Source: Allodiplogaster sudhausi
Lineage: Eukaryota > Nematoda > Chromadorea > Rhabditida > Diplogasteridae
Length of the DNA stretch: 64,000 nucleotides
Assembly: GCA_945643635.1 (NCBI GenBank)
Contig: CALZFC010000268.1
Location: 1,863,501 to 1,927,500, forward strand
Reading direction: 5' to 3'
Positions 11,325-23,400 of this stretch are shown here, piece after piece (position 1 is the stretch's first letter; every line of letters starts with the position of its first letter). A program made the translations under genes and the position numbers. The notes below the pieces were generated by a model that worked only from the letters and a program-made list of their open reading frames with translations, was not told the origin of the DNA and searched no databases.

Positions 11325-11941
11325 TTCTATCTCTCACTGTTTTCTTCTCTCTTCCCTCAATCCCTTGCAATGTGTTCATCTCGCCTTCTGAACCTGTGCT
11401 CATCCTCTTTTCCTCTCCCTCACCAAGGCAACCGTAGTTGTGCCGGAAAGCGGGTCTTCCTTTATCAAACCCCCCGCCCCTCCTCGCCCTTTTTATTCTC
11501 TCTCCCTCTCTCTCTCTTCCTCTCTATCTCTCTACCTCTCTCTACCTCTCTCTCTCTACCTCTCTCTACCTCTCTCCCTCTCTCTCTCCCCCTCTTTATC
11601 ACCCTTGCTGTGTATCGTAATTTATGCGCCATCCTTTTATCTGCCTCATTACTAACCACCTCTTCTGTATATGTATGCATGTTCTTGTGAACTTATGATT
11701 AGGTCATTGTTAAAGCATTCTTTCAAGAATCGTCTTGTCTTACTCGTGCTTTTATTCTAAAATTTTCTAGGTCATAATTCAATACTGATGCTGGCAATTT
11801 CTGTTATATAATATGTTTCTCATCTATCTCTCGCTCTCGCTTTCTCTCTCTCTCTCTCTCTCTATCTGTACTTCTCTCTCTCTCTCTTGCGCGCTCGCTC
11901 TCCTCTCGCCCTCTCTTTCTCTCTTTTTTCTCTTTCTCTAT

Positions 11942-11978
<37 letters not shown>

Positions 11979-12282
11979 TCTCTCTCTCTCTCCGTAGATG
12001 TCAATGTTTCTTCGTAAAATAAACAATGCACCAGGCTACGCGAAATAATTCTATGTGAATATTGTATGATTGCGTAGGCTTTGAATAGGATTTTCATAGA
12101 ATTATAATTTGTTTTTTCCTCTCTGAAGAGTACTTTTGAGAGCATCTTCACAATGTTTGCGAGAGAAAAAAGAAAAGCGAAATCATTTTTCGTCTAATTG
12201 TAAGCGATTCCACGCATGATATTTGCGTTCCACCGTATTGTTCTGATATTTTTGTTCTTCCTCTATCTCTCTCTGTTTTTCC

Positions 12283-12324
<42 letters not shown>

Positions 12325-13766
12325 ATCATCTCCCTCCCGTTTTCTCACTTTTCTCTTTCTCTCCTTTTCCGCCACTCTATGCTTTCTCTCTCTCTCCCTC
12401 TCTCTCCCTCTCTCTCTCCCTCTCTCTCTCTCTCTCTGGCTCTATTTCTCTTTTCCTGTATCTACATTCATACATATCTTTCTCACTTTCCGTCAATTTG
12501 TCAGGTAAAAAAAATGTCTTACCAACCAGTCGAATGTTCACGTCTTCTGCCTTACTGCTAAGCGCTTCTTCATTAAACCGAGTGTTGAAGGTGAAGAAGG
12601 ATTCTCCATAAGCACAAGGCGCCAAACAATTTTGTGTGCTTTTCATTTATAAATGTTGATTAAAGAAACTACGTTAAACGAACGAAAGAAAAGTCAAAAT
12701 TCTGGGTATCCCTTTTGTCAATAGCAAAAAGGTTCATAAAATCAAGAAGAAGCTTATGGTTAGCCATTCTTTTGCTCACCACTTTCTGAACCCTTGAAAC
12801 TCTTTTCTATGGAAATACGAGTCTCTCTTCTCACACACTTGCTGTCCTTCACTCTATCTCTCTATCGTTAGCTCTCTCAATCTCTCTCTCTCTCTCTCTC
12901 TCTCCCTGTTCACTCTCACTCTTCATCTTACTCTATCCTCTTCTCGCTCTTTCTCCATCTTCATAATCTCTCCTTCTCTATATCGATATCTCTCTCTCTA
13001 TCTCTCTTATGTATCTCCCTTCTCTCTCTCTCTCTCTCTCTTACTGTCTATCCTTCTCTCTCCCTCTCTCCCTCCCTCCCTCTAATTATCTATTCGATGA
13101 CAGATAGACATGTGAATGTACATATTGCTGCCACGTTACCCCTCTCCGATGGCCATACTTGTTAGCTGGCTGCCTGGCCGATATAAAATGGAGACGATTG
13201 AGAAAAGGAGGGGAAGAGTGGAGAAAAGAGAGTTAGTTAGAGAGTAAGTAAGTAATAAAATGCTTGCTCATTATTAGGAAGAGTGACATATAATGAGAGA
13301 GTACGATTGTGAGAGAGAGGCAGACAGAGAAAGAGAGAGAGAGAGATGTGAAAGAAATAAATTCAGAGAGAGAGAGAGAGAGAGAGCGAGCGAATGGGAG
13401 GAAAAGAGGAATAAAGAGAGAGAGAGAGAGAGGGGGAGAGAGAGAAGGATAAAGAGAAAGAGAGAGAGAAGGATAAAGAGAAAGAGAGAGAGAGAGAAGA
13501 TAAGAGGGACAGAGAAGAAGAGACAACCCTCGCCTCCTGGCTGACATTGGCTATCTAATGAGGCGCTTCTCTTTCACTTTTGCCACTTGTATGTTCATGC
13601 CTACATTTTACGCTCGTGCATTAAAGAAGCGTGAATTTGCCTGTCCTTTCTACTCTGCGTCTCTCAAAATCGTATGCTCTCTCGCCATTGTGGCGCCACG
13701 AATTCGAGATTGAGTTTTTATGCTCCTTTAAGCAGTTTTTTGGCCAGAAAATTCTAATAACATAAT

Positions 13767-13811
<45 letters not shown>

Positions 13812-13989
13812 AAAGATTGTTTGTTTTAAAAAAGAGAGAGAGAACGCATACCGAATCATGAAGTAGAAAACTTCCCTATCCCCTCCCCCTCTCAATTTTT
13901 ATGGATATTTTTTTTCCGCCATACTTGTAAGAAAAAGAAAATGAAGGCGGAAAAGAAACGGAATTGCCAAGCCGATAAAAAAAAGCTAT
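10092..13989. other. gene-poor DNA with (CT)n/(GA)n blocks
   Basis: Simple repeats occupy about 11100-11600, 11820-12000, 12260-12440, 12870-13085 (CT) and 13305-13505 (GA); a (TA)n run lies at 13768-13808. The open frame at 10365-10691 on the minus strand (108 codons) lies outside the repeats but shows no family resemblance, signal peptide or neighbouring exon. I see no supportable gene. Confidence 0.65.
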
Positions 13990-14202
13990 CACGGCGTGTT
14001 AGCGCAATGCAAATATGATACTTAGTAAAAGGCTACAGTATGAAAGAATTCGTGTCAGGAGATCTCAAAATTCAAAATTTTCGCATATGATGACATAGCG
14101 TCTCTTTATTTGGTGTTACCGTATACCTCCCCGGTCTTAAGTTCATGGAATGTAGATGACGCTACACTAAAATGTTACTAAGTATCGCCTTAACACGCCG
14201 TG
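13990..14202. mobile_element. small inverted-repeat element (MITE), 213 bp
   Basis: The ends are CACGGCGTGTTA and TAACACGCCGTG, a perfect 12-base inverted repeat. The inner match continues as GATACTTAGTAA. It is flanked by ctat at 13986-13989 and 14203-14206, a possible 4-base target duplication. There is no coding capacity and the superfamily is uncertain. Confidence 0.7.
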
Positions 14203-14269
14203 CTATAGCTGCTTACTTATAATCCTCTTTTCTCCTTTTGTACCGGGCTGAGCTTTTCCTGTCGACCTT

Positions 14270-14470
14270 TTGATGCCTGTCCTATGCTGCATCGAGCTGG
14301 ACACGACGGATCTAGGATGCGGAGGATCTAATCTTGGTTATGAGGGATCAACCCAGGGGCTTATTTTGGAAGATCATCCGGCGGCCTTTTGTGAATGTCT
14401 AGAGCGTTTTGATTATCAAGTCGCCCTCAATCTGCCCTACTCATTCTTCCTCACCGGGGCTTTACTATAA
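14270..14470 (+). other. unassigned 66-codon open frame
   Basis: The frame has ordinary composition (residues such as CIELDTTDLGCGG and AAFCECLERFDYQ) just upstream of a CT block. I recognise no family, and no splice partner is evident. It could be an exon of an unrecognised gene or a chance frame. Confidence 0.2.
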
Positions 14471-14605
14471 CTCTCGCTCTCGGTCCCTCTCGCTCTCGGT
14501 CCCTCTCGCTCTCGGTCTCTCTCGCTCTCGGTCACTCTCGCTCTCTGCCCCGCTCGCGCTCTCTCTCACTTTCTTTCTTTCATTCTCTCTCCCTCTCCCC
14601 TTCCG

Positions 14606-14651
<46 letters not shown>

Positions 14652-15545
14652 TCCCTCTCTCTTTCACTCCCTCTATCGTTCAACCTATCTCTCTCCCTCT
14701 TTCTATCTGTCCCTCTCCATCTCTCTTTATATCTCTCTAACCCTCTTTCTCCCCTCTCTGTCTCTCTATCTCACTTTTACAATTATTTTTGTAAACGTAC
14801 TTTCTTCTAAACTCATTTTACCATCAGACGGGTTCAGGGTTATGTAAAACAGCATATGTATGTTATGTTCGCTACATGCACAATATAAAAGGACCATAAA
14901 ATATGCAAGCTTGCAAAATATAATACGTCTTCACCATATTCATTTGTTTACATTGTGTACTCATGTTTATATTGAAATGCGTCAATAACTTTATAAAATC
15001 AACAACCATGCAGAAACTCTGCAAGCTTCCGGGCGCATTACTTTGTAGGATTAGAAAGTATTTTTGCTATACGATGATCAGTCTTAAGCTTAGCGCCCAT
15101 TGAAACTGGAAAAAGTACCTCTTCACATCTCCCCTAAGATGAAGAGGAGTTGTCAATTCCGCACCCGATAATCTGCGGATTCATCTCTCATTTCATTATT
15201 GCTCATTCTCTAATACTCGTACGGATCTTGGCCGCCACGGCTTTCTTCTCTTAAATCTCTCTACATACTCGTATCAAGGCTCAACAAGCTACACGCCTGC
15301 AAATTTAGTGTTGCATAAATCCTACGTAAACTCGTGCTTCCCCGCACATCTTCATCTATACACAGCCCCTAACATAAGAAGACGCGCGGTCTAATAGTGA
15401 TGTTAGCCAAGTGCCTGTTTTGACCGCGACGCGTGGAGCATTGACGCGTTGCGGTTCTAACGACACGAATTAATGTTTATATTAAATATATTTAAAAATA
15501 AATAAATTTAAAATTAAATTTAAATATAAATATTGACACCAGAGG

Positions 15546-18500
15546 ATGAACGACGGCGGCGTTCGCTCGACGCCGGCAACGCCGACCTCGACGACGCCGA
15601 CCGGCTCGACTTCGAGCATGCCGCGCGAGCTGAGGAGATGTCTGCCAAGGGTGAGTGAGAGAGAGACAGCGAGAGAGAGAGGGAGAGAGGGAGAAAGAGG
15701 GAGAAAGAGAAAGAGAGAAAGATAAAGAGAGAGAGAGAGAGAGAGACATACACAGAGAGCGATAGAAAGAGGGGGAGAGAAAGAGAGAGAGAGCGAGTGA
15801 TCTCTTGCAGTTTCGCCAGTTCTCGCTGCAACCCGTGATGGCGACGCCTGAAGAGGAGTGCATCGAAGAATCGTCCCTCTCTGGATCGGGCACCATCTAT
15901 CGACGGGCGCCTGTAATTGGGCCGAGGTAGTTAGTAAAAGGGATTCCTCTCTTTTGGGTAGGTCCTTGGCCCTCTTTTTGTAACCTGGGGCTCGTAAACC
16001 TCTCTATTTCATTTCCCTCTTCCTAGCCTTCTTTTTTGGGCTCCTTTAAAGGAAGGAGGGCCATCGCCGAAAAGGCATTTAACGCATGTTCGAACGGCCG
16101 CGTACTCACTCGCATTCTATCTTGTATCTTGTACTATCTCCTATCTCGCCGGGTCCACAGCGTTCCGAGCAGTAGCATCGGTTCATTTCTCACAAATGTA
16201 TTAGAAACAATTTCCTATGCGGTATACATTTTGGACAGACGCGTCCTAAAGAAAACTCGACCGCCACGTGAGAAAAAATAAAAAAAAAAAATTTTATTCA
16301 CGGGCCATGTCCGTAGATTAGTAAAATCCAAGGATATGTCCGTAGATTAGTAAAACATCAGATGCTCCCCAAATAACTGGGGTCAAAACGCTGTGCGGGT
16401 CGCCCAAACGCGCCGCACTGCCTGAAAATATCACGCGCGAATAGGAATGCGAAGGAAATAAGAGCGCAATTTGAAATCTCACACACACATAATTTTTGAA
16501 GTGGATCACCCGGCTTTAAATCTCTCCCGCTCCAGAGTTGTCCGACGCGCGCCCTTCACAGCGCCAGCCGGGACGCGTTCGCTCGCTTCTTCTCTATCGT
16601 CGCATTCCTTTGCCTCGTCCCTCCTCGCCGCGCACTCCTCCGAGGGCGAGAGCAGTGGGGGCGGCGGAAGCGGAAGCGGCGCCGTCTCAGTGTCTGCAGC
16701 GGTCGTCGGCGTCGCGTCAGCTGTCGGCGCGAGCTCCACGTCGGCCGCCCGACTCCAGCAACAGCTCAAGGAGCTGGCCATGGTTATGGCCATTCCTATA
16801 TATGTTACTTAAACATTTATCTTTTATAATTTTAAAAATGTTTCTTTGTCTAAGCTCCATTTTCGTCGTCATTCTTGAAACATACATCAGAATACTACTC
16901 GTTTTCCATATTTTTTTTTCTAAATTTGTCGATTTGATTTCGCTGAAAATAAAAGAAAATAGGTCAAAAAATGCTTTAAAAATTCTAAAAATGTCCACAG
17001 AGAACATAAATTAAATATTAAAAAAAAATTTTTTTTCATTTAAATACTTTTCAGCAACGCCGCTCACGCTCGGCGAGCTCGACACGCTGCTCGAGTGTCT
17101 CCTCCTTCACGTTGTCACGGGTGAGTATTCAAGGAGCACCCCTCGAAAAACTCGCGTTTGAATTCGCGCCTTTTTTGCTCGAAAAACTCGCGTTTGAATT
17201 CGCTCCTTTTTTGCCCGAAAAACTCGCGTTTGAATTCGCGCCTTTTTGCCTGAGACTCGCGTTTGAATTCGCGCCTTTTTGCCTGAGACTCGCGTTTGAA
17301 TTCGCGCCTTTTTGCCTGAGACTCACGTTTGAATTCGCGTCTTTTTGCCTGAGACTCGCGTTTGAATTCGCGCCTTTTTGCTTGTGGCATAACGGCGGGA
17401 GAGCATGCGTGTGATTTAGAGAGACACTGACTATTATAGTCAGGAAAATTCAACAACTCTATTACGTTTGAATTTTTGCGCTTATTCAGATACTCTTTAA
17501 TTAATTAATTAATTAATTAATTTATTTATTTATCAAAGAGTATCTAAATAAGCACAAAACTTAAACGTAATAGAGTTAAATTTTCCTCAGTAAAATTAAG
17601 ACAATAGTCCTTATTTTTATTGAAATACCGAGAGCCCTTTCTTTCCGGGCTACTTAAAAAAGGGCATTTCTATCAATTTTGTCGATATCTACTCATTGGG
17701 ACGGGTTACTGTGTTTCAAAATGTATCGGAAGGGCTCTAATATTAGAAGTACGCTGATATTTCGGACAGCGGACGCTCTAAAGTACGTGTACTATTTCCC
17801 CTTGGAGGTGAAAGTACGCTCGGTACTTTATATCCGTTGCATGCAACGGATAATTTTCTATGTGCGTATTACAGAGCACTCGTTATAAACCCATGGCTGT
17901 ACTTGATAAGAAGCAGAGATCATTTGTATGCATGCACGTTGATGCTCGTTTACCTGAAACAAACAAACAAAGATGTAGAAGAAGAAGTAGAACAAGAAGT
18001 AGAAGATACACTGAACATTTGAGTAGTATTCATTCATACATTCCTTCATTACCCACTCCTCATACACACGTACAATTCCTATATCTGAGATTGCTAAATG
18101 CTCGTTCGTACACGCTCATGCGTGCAGGGGTGGCCGGCCCCGGGCCCCGGCCCCCGGCCCCGGCCTCCGGGGCCGGGGACGGGGCCGGGGCCGAGCTCGG
18201 GAGCGGGGACAGAGGCCGGGGCCGGGGCCTACCCTGGGGGCCTGGGCCGGGGCCTACCCTGGGGGCCGTGGATAATTAAATGAATTTCACCCCCAGTAGA
18301 ACAAATTATGAGCCAATTTATGATGAAATGTGCCACCCTTTATTCAGTATGCGTTTATGATGTATTACGCATACGCATTTTCTCAATTTTGGATGGATTT
18401 TCCCCTGACGCAAAATTTTTTTAAGAAAATTTTTTAGTTTCGGGGTTGGGGCCTCATCGGGGGCCGGGGTCGGGGCCGACCTTGGGGGCCGGGGCCGGAT

Positions 18501-18667
18501 ATTTTCGGCCCCCGGTCACCCCTGCATGCGAGCCCCTTTATTAATGTGAACGGCTGCTACGATTTTTCTTTTCTTCTTCACTTCTTTATTGCGTGCACCA
18601 GACGATTTTCTTATAGGCCGTGTGTTTCTTGCAATAGTCGAAGCAAATTATTTTGCGTTCGTGCATA

Positions 18668-18706
<39 letters not shown>

Positions 18707-19877
18707 CAAAAATTTTTCCTTCCTAATTTCGTTGCATTCTTTTCTGTAGAGCAAAATTACTAAACAAGGCACAAATTCGAGGAGACTTTAAAGGAGTATG
18801 AAATTCAACTATAATATCCTATTTGAAACTTTTTTCATGGGCATTGTAGTCGCGCCTTTCTAAATTAAACATGTGCTCTCCCACGTTTGAGTCAGGCAAA
18901 ATGGCGCGAATTCAAACGAGGGTTTAAGCGCCTCATTCCTTTCCGCCTGCAGACCGTGATGGTGCGGCCGAAGCCAGCACGCCAGGATTCGGTCGACTCG
19001 ACGACAGAGGACGCCGCCCGCTCTCGGCCACCTGGGGTCCTACGTCAGAAGAGCTTTGGTATTATTATATTTTTTGTAATAATAATAATAATTATTATTA
19101 TTGTTATACTTATTATGATAATATTTATTATTATTATTATTATTATTTATTTATTATAAATGAAATCAAAAAAATCAGGGCTCATCTTCCATTTCTTTCC
19201 GGCCAGATTTCACAAAGATTAGAATGTATGAACGGAAATGCTTGATCTCATTGGTCTGTCCTTCTCTGCCACTCTCCTTCTTTTGTCTCTCTTTCTCTCT
19301 TTCTCTCTCTCTCTCGTTAATTCTCTTTCTTTCTTTCTTTCAATCTTGTCTGCTCGCCTTATTGTTGTTTGTCAGACTTTGAGCGCTACATTGAAAGAAC
19401 TATGTAGTGGGGCATAAGTGGGCGAGAGAGCACGAAAGAGAGTGAGAGCCACAGACAGAGAGAGGGAGGGTGAGATATATATATATATATAGAGAGAGAG
19501 AGACAGTGAGAGAGAGAGTTAGAGCAGGAAAGAGATATAATGACAAGAGCAAGATAATGATAAAGAGAAAAAGGCAGCTAAAAAGATGTGTTGGGACCAT
19601 CAAAACAAGTCGAGGGTGTAGCATTATTAAGCTAGCTACAAACATAGATGCATTAATCTCTCACATGACCAGGATTAACAATTTATACAGAGAATAAGCA
19701 AAATTATTATTATTATTATTTGTCACTAGAATTTTCTGCTCGATCACGATCGTTCACAATTATAAGCTTTTTTTGCTTTCATAAGATAACATATTTACAT
19801 AAACATATGCATGTATCTGTAAATGCATTGCACACTTTATCTCTCTTTCTCTCTCTCTCTCTACCTCTCTCTCTCTC

Positions 19878-19908
<31 letters not shown>

Positions 19909-20237
19909 ACTCTTCATGTCTGGCTCATTAGCCTGCCTTGGAAAAAAGAGGGGCAGAGAGAGAGACAGAGAGACAGAGTGGAAAGTGGAGAAGCAGGGGT
20001 GACAGCAAACTCCATTGACGTTGACAAATCCGCGTAGCAATAGACAAAGTGCGAGTGATAGCTGAAAAGTGCAAGTTGATTATGTCCGAAGGAAGGAACT
20101 GACGATGCCATCTTTATCAGACGGTGGACATCATTCGGCACCCTTTCATTTCTTTCGCAAGATTCATCATGCTCAATGTCGCCCACTCTTGTATAGAACG
20201 ATTACAATGACTGAATGAACGTTAATCAGGTGAAGAA

Positions 20238-20278
<41 letters not shown>

Positions 20279-21450
20279 GGGAAGAGAGAGAAAGAGAGAG
20301 AGGGAGAGCTAAAGAGAATTATGTTGATCTATCAGACACAGCGGAGTGGGTGACAGATTTTCCAGTTTGCGTCAGCAGAGTAAATCCTGCAGTACGGCCA
20401 AAACAACCCGAAAGCTAAGATGTCCCGTCCTTTACACAAGGAGTCGAACCCGGTTCTCTTGCCTAGCACCCCTGGCTGCTTTCCACTCGGCTAATATGCG
20501 CCCCTCGTTACGCAGCCAGCATCGCGTCGTCGACCGCCGCCGTGACGGCGTCGTGCTCCGGCTCGTACACGTCGTCGCGCGGCAGCAGCCGAGACGACTC
20601 ACTCTCGCCGATTCCGCCGGCCGATTCGGTCGGACTCGATGAGCTGCTGTCTGAGACGCCGTGCGGGTCCGCCAATCCTCAGGGCTATCCGTGCAAGGTG
20701 ACTGATTTACACATATATATATTTTGTTTATTTAAATAAAAGTATTAAAATTATATTTAAAAAAAACTTGTCTATTTACCAATAACACTCATATATATGT
20801 ATGTGAAGTTTGGTACAGCGGAAAGAGCCCTTTTAGTTTGTTTGCTTTCAGTTAACTAAGATTACTTCTTTTTCGTCAGAAAAAAAACGAGTATGTCTTT
20901 ATTGTACATATAGCAAATGTTTTTTTATTAATTAAGCCAATATTAATTAAATCAAGTAACAAATCAATAATAGTCACCTTTTGAGCCTCTCGCCTTCCTC
21001 TACGTCTCGCACGTCGAGACAGCGGGCGACGAGCGATTTCTGTGCGAGAACGCCATTGGCTTCTTTATTGTGAGTCCAGTCTCGAAATGAGTAGATAATC
21101 GAATATCGATTTTTATTGACTGCATGTAATATCAATTGACTTGCAAATTATAATTTATTGATTACTCTATTCATTTATTGAATAATTCACTATTCATTGA
21201 TGAATTAATTTATTATTTATTGATTTGCTGAGTGATTGAGTGAATTGTGTGTGTGATTAATTAATTAATAGATTTAATTTTTATCCTCTCCTTTCCTAGA
21301 ATTTGACGGGTGACAAGAGCGTCGTGCGCAAGCAGCAGCAACAACCAGCGACCGCGTGCAACTGTTGCGACAGCGAGCAGCCGGCTCGCTACCATCGAGG
21401 ACGCCAGGAATGCCTGCACATCAATCTAGAGAAGCCGGCAGATGTACAGG

Positions 21451-21496
<46 letters not shown>

Positions 21497-21759
21497 AGAG
21501 AGAGCGTGAGAGTTAGAGAGGGAGAGAGGAGTGAGAGAGGGTGAGAGAGGGCGAGAGAGTGAGAGAGGGGAGAGTGAGAGTGAGACAGAGAGAGGGAGAG
21601 AGTGAGAGAGAGTGAGAGTGAGAGAGAGTGAGAGAGACTGAGAGGAGAGAGAGAGAGGAGAGAGAGATAGGAGAGAGAGAGTAAGAGAGAGGGAAAGAGA
21701 GTGCGAGAGAGTGCGACAGAGAGAGAGACAGTGAGAGAGAAAGTGAGACAGTGAGAGAC

Positions 21760-21811
<52 letters not shown>

Positions 21812-22535
21812 GATCACATGGCTCCTTATGGCTCGAGCCGCTCGATTCAAATTTTTTTGAACTGGAAAAAGAGCGCAAAGGTAAGGAGAGTAAATTGCTT
21901 CTCCTCTTTTGTAGACAAATCTCCGCACATTTCGGCGGATCTTTCAATTCATCAAGTGCGCCCGTGGAAAGGTGCCAAAGGTTGGCGGGAAATTTAAATT
22001 TTGTTAAACAAATTATTTTTATAGTTTTAACAATTTGGCGCTTAAAAACCAAGCTTGTCGACTTATTTTAAAACCACAAATTCTTTCTTTTCTCGTCAAG
22101 AGACCACCACACTATCTCGTACTCATCCTCGTCTTCCCCCCCCCCCCCGATTACCGTAACCCAAGATTGTCGTGTTGAGGGCCTACTTACCGTAATCTTG
22201 AGATCCTCGCCTTCTGCCGAGAAGGCTCATGCGCCGTCGCCGCCGTCTACGTCCTCTTCGTTGTCAAGCATCACAACATGCCGCTCGAGCGAGCCGAACG
22301 CGAGTTCGCGTCCAAATGCGCGGCTGTCGAGATCAGGGTAATGATGATGACCGTTTTGAGATTTGAATTTCCCGCCAACATTTAAAATTCAAAATTCCCG
22401 CCAATATTTAAAATATACTCGACAATACTCACATCCATTCAGCCCGATCTACGACGAGCGCTCGAAGTGTGGGCGTTACATGAGACTTCGGCCGACATGG
22501 AGGAGGGCGACGGCGACGATGGCGACAGCGAGGTA

Positions 22536-22572
<37 letters not shown>

Positions 22573-22979
22573 TGAGAGAGATTGAGAGAGAGTGAGAGAG
22601 AGGGAGAGAGAGAGAGAGTGAGAGAGGACGAAAATGAGAGAGAGAGTGAGAGTGGACGAAAGTGAGAGAGAGAGAGATAGAGAGAGAGTGAGAGAGAGGG
22701 CGAGGGTGAGAGAGAGAGAGATAGTGAGGAAGTTATTGATATGATTAACTAATCGACGAACGAGAGAATATTTCATTATTTGTAAGTGTCGATTCTCTAA
22801 TTCACCTGTACAACTAGATTACATTCGTGCCCTATCGGTCCATACACCTCCTCTCATGCGCTTCCTCTCTCCCTTTCTCTCTCTTGCCTCTGTCTCTCTC
22901 TCTCTCTCTCTTTCTCTCTCGTTCTCTCTCTTCCTCCTCTCTCTCTCCCTCTTCCTCTCTCTCCCTCTCTCTCTCCCTC

Positions 22980-23021
<42 letters not shown>

Positions 23022-23139
23022 CTCTAACACACTCATTCAGCGGTCAGGCCGCCGACCGCGTCGTCTCTCCCTCGGCAGTCTCCTTGGCCGAAGAGCCGCC
23101 TCTACCGACCGAGCCTCTAAGAAGATTGCGTGGGGCTAG
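15546..23139 (+). CDS. dual-specificity-phosphatase-like protein, predicted pseudophosphatase
   Basis: Twelve phase-consistent exons give about 481 residues: 15546-15650, 15811-15926, 16536-16782, 17055-17120, 18953-19058, 20516-20697, 20986-21069, 21300-21449, 21915-21980, 22203-22337, 22443-22532, 23041-23139. Residues 1-274 are Ser/Thr/Pro-rich with a Gly-Ser tract, probably disordered. Residues about 275-440 follow the DSP fold: LAFLYVSHVETAGDERFL, then FFINLTGD, ECLHINLEKPADVQ, FRRIFQFIKCARGK, then the P-loop strand ILAFCREGSCAVAAVYVL and LERAEREF...RRALEVW. The tail is acidic, then Arg-rich. The expected HCx5R loop reads F-C379-R-E-G-S-C-A385. Cys is kept, but the preceding His is Phe and the essential Arg is Ala, so catalysis is unlikely (inference). 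A scaffold or substrate-binding role is possible. I cannot place it in a named DSP subfamily. Confidence 0.8.
17112..17400. repeat. 33-36-bp tandem array of the GGCGCGAATTC element
   Basis: About seven copies of a unit carrying CGTTTGAATTCGCGCC and TTTTTGCCTGAGACT or TTGC(T/C)CGAAAAA. The array starts at the splice donor of the phosphatase-like exon ending at 17120. The repeating LAFEFAPF open frame is a product of the unit length being a multiple of three. Confidence 0.9.
17428..17612. repeat. 185-bp palindrome (hairpin MITE-like)
   Basis: Arms of about 70 bases pair across an AT-rich loop. The left arm has AACTCTATTACGTTT and GATACTCTTT; the right arm has AAAGAGTATC and AAACGTAATAGAGTT. 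Outer parts GACTATT...AGGAAAATT match with a few mismatches. It lies in the phosphatase-like gene's intron. Target duplication is unclear. Confidence 0.8.
18125..18524. mobile_element. hAT-type MITE, 400 bp, second family
   Basis: The ends are CAGGGGTG and CACCCCTG with GGCCGGGGCC-type subterminal repeats at both sides and an AT-rich centre. Flanks catgcgtg (18117-18124) and catgcgag (18525-18532) match at 7 of 8 bases, which fits a mutated 8-base duplication. It sits in an intron of the phosphatase-like gene. No transposase. Confidence 0.85.
20428..20505 (-). ncRNA. tRNA-like sequence (pseudo-tRNA or SINE head)
   Basis: On the minus strand a box A-like TAGCCGAGTGG is followed about 32 bases later by a perfect box B, GGTTCGACTCC. 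Spacing is tRNA-like, but I could not fold a convincing D stem or closed acceptor stem, so a functional tRNA is unlikely. It lies just upstream of the exon at 20516 in an intron of the phosphatase-like gene. Confidence 0.5.
21450..21806. repeat. (GA)n-rich block beginning at a splice donor
   Basis: GA and GTGAGAGA repeats begin within a few bases of the donor after the exon ending at 21449. Confidence 0.95.
22533..22732. repeat. (GA)n-rich block beginning at a splice donor
   Basis: GTAGAGAGAGAG starts at the donor itself. The same intron ends in a (CT)n block (22862-23030), so the two could pair in the transcript. Confidence 0.95.
22862..23030. repeat. (CT)n-rich block before a splice acceptor
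   Basis: CT repeats run up to the acceptor of the last phosphatase-like exon at 23041. Confidence 0.95.
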
Positions 23140-23154
23140 ATGCGCGTGCGGTGT

Positions 23155-23400
23155 ACTGTAGAAGGGGGATACGGTACAAGGAAGCGGTTACTGTAGGATG
23201 CAGGGATTTGGCAGTAGAAGGGAGGGATTACGGTAGAGGGTGTGGTGTGCAGCAGGACAGGGGATACAGTAGGAGAGGAGAGATTATGGTATGGGGGTAT
23301 GGTAGAAAGGGATTACGGTAGCGAAGTAATAGAGAGGGGTTACGGTAGGAGAGGAGAGATTACAGTATGGGGGTATGGTAGAAGGGCATTACCTGTAGTG
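23155..23400. repeat. degenerate G-rich tandem repeat with GATTACGGTAG motif
   Basis: Repeated blocks of AGGAGAGATTA(C/T)GGTA, TGGGGGTATGGTAGAA and GGATTACGGTAG follow the stop codon of the upstream gene. Confidence 0.8.

Noticed and set aside
17112..17414. Repeat protein with LAFEFAPF units
   Set aside because: It lies at and beyond a splice donor and is explained by a 33-base tandem repeat of a non-coding element.
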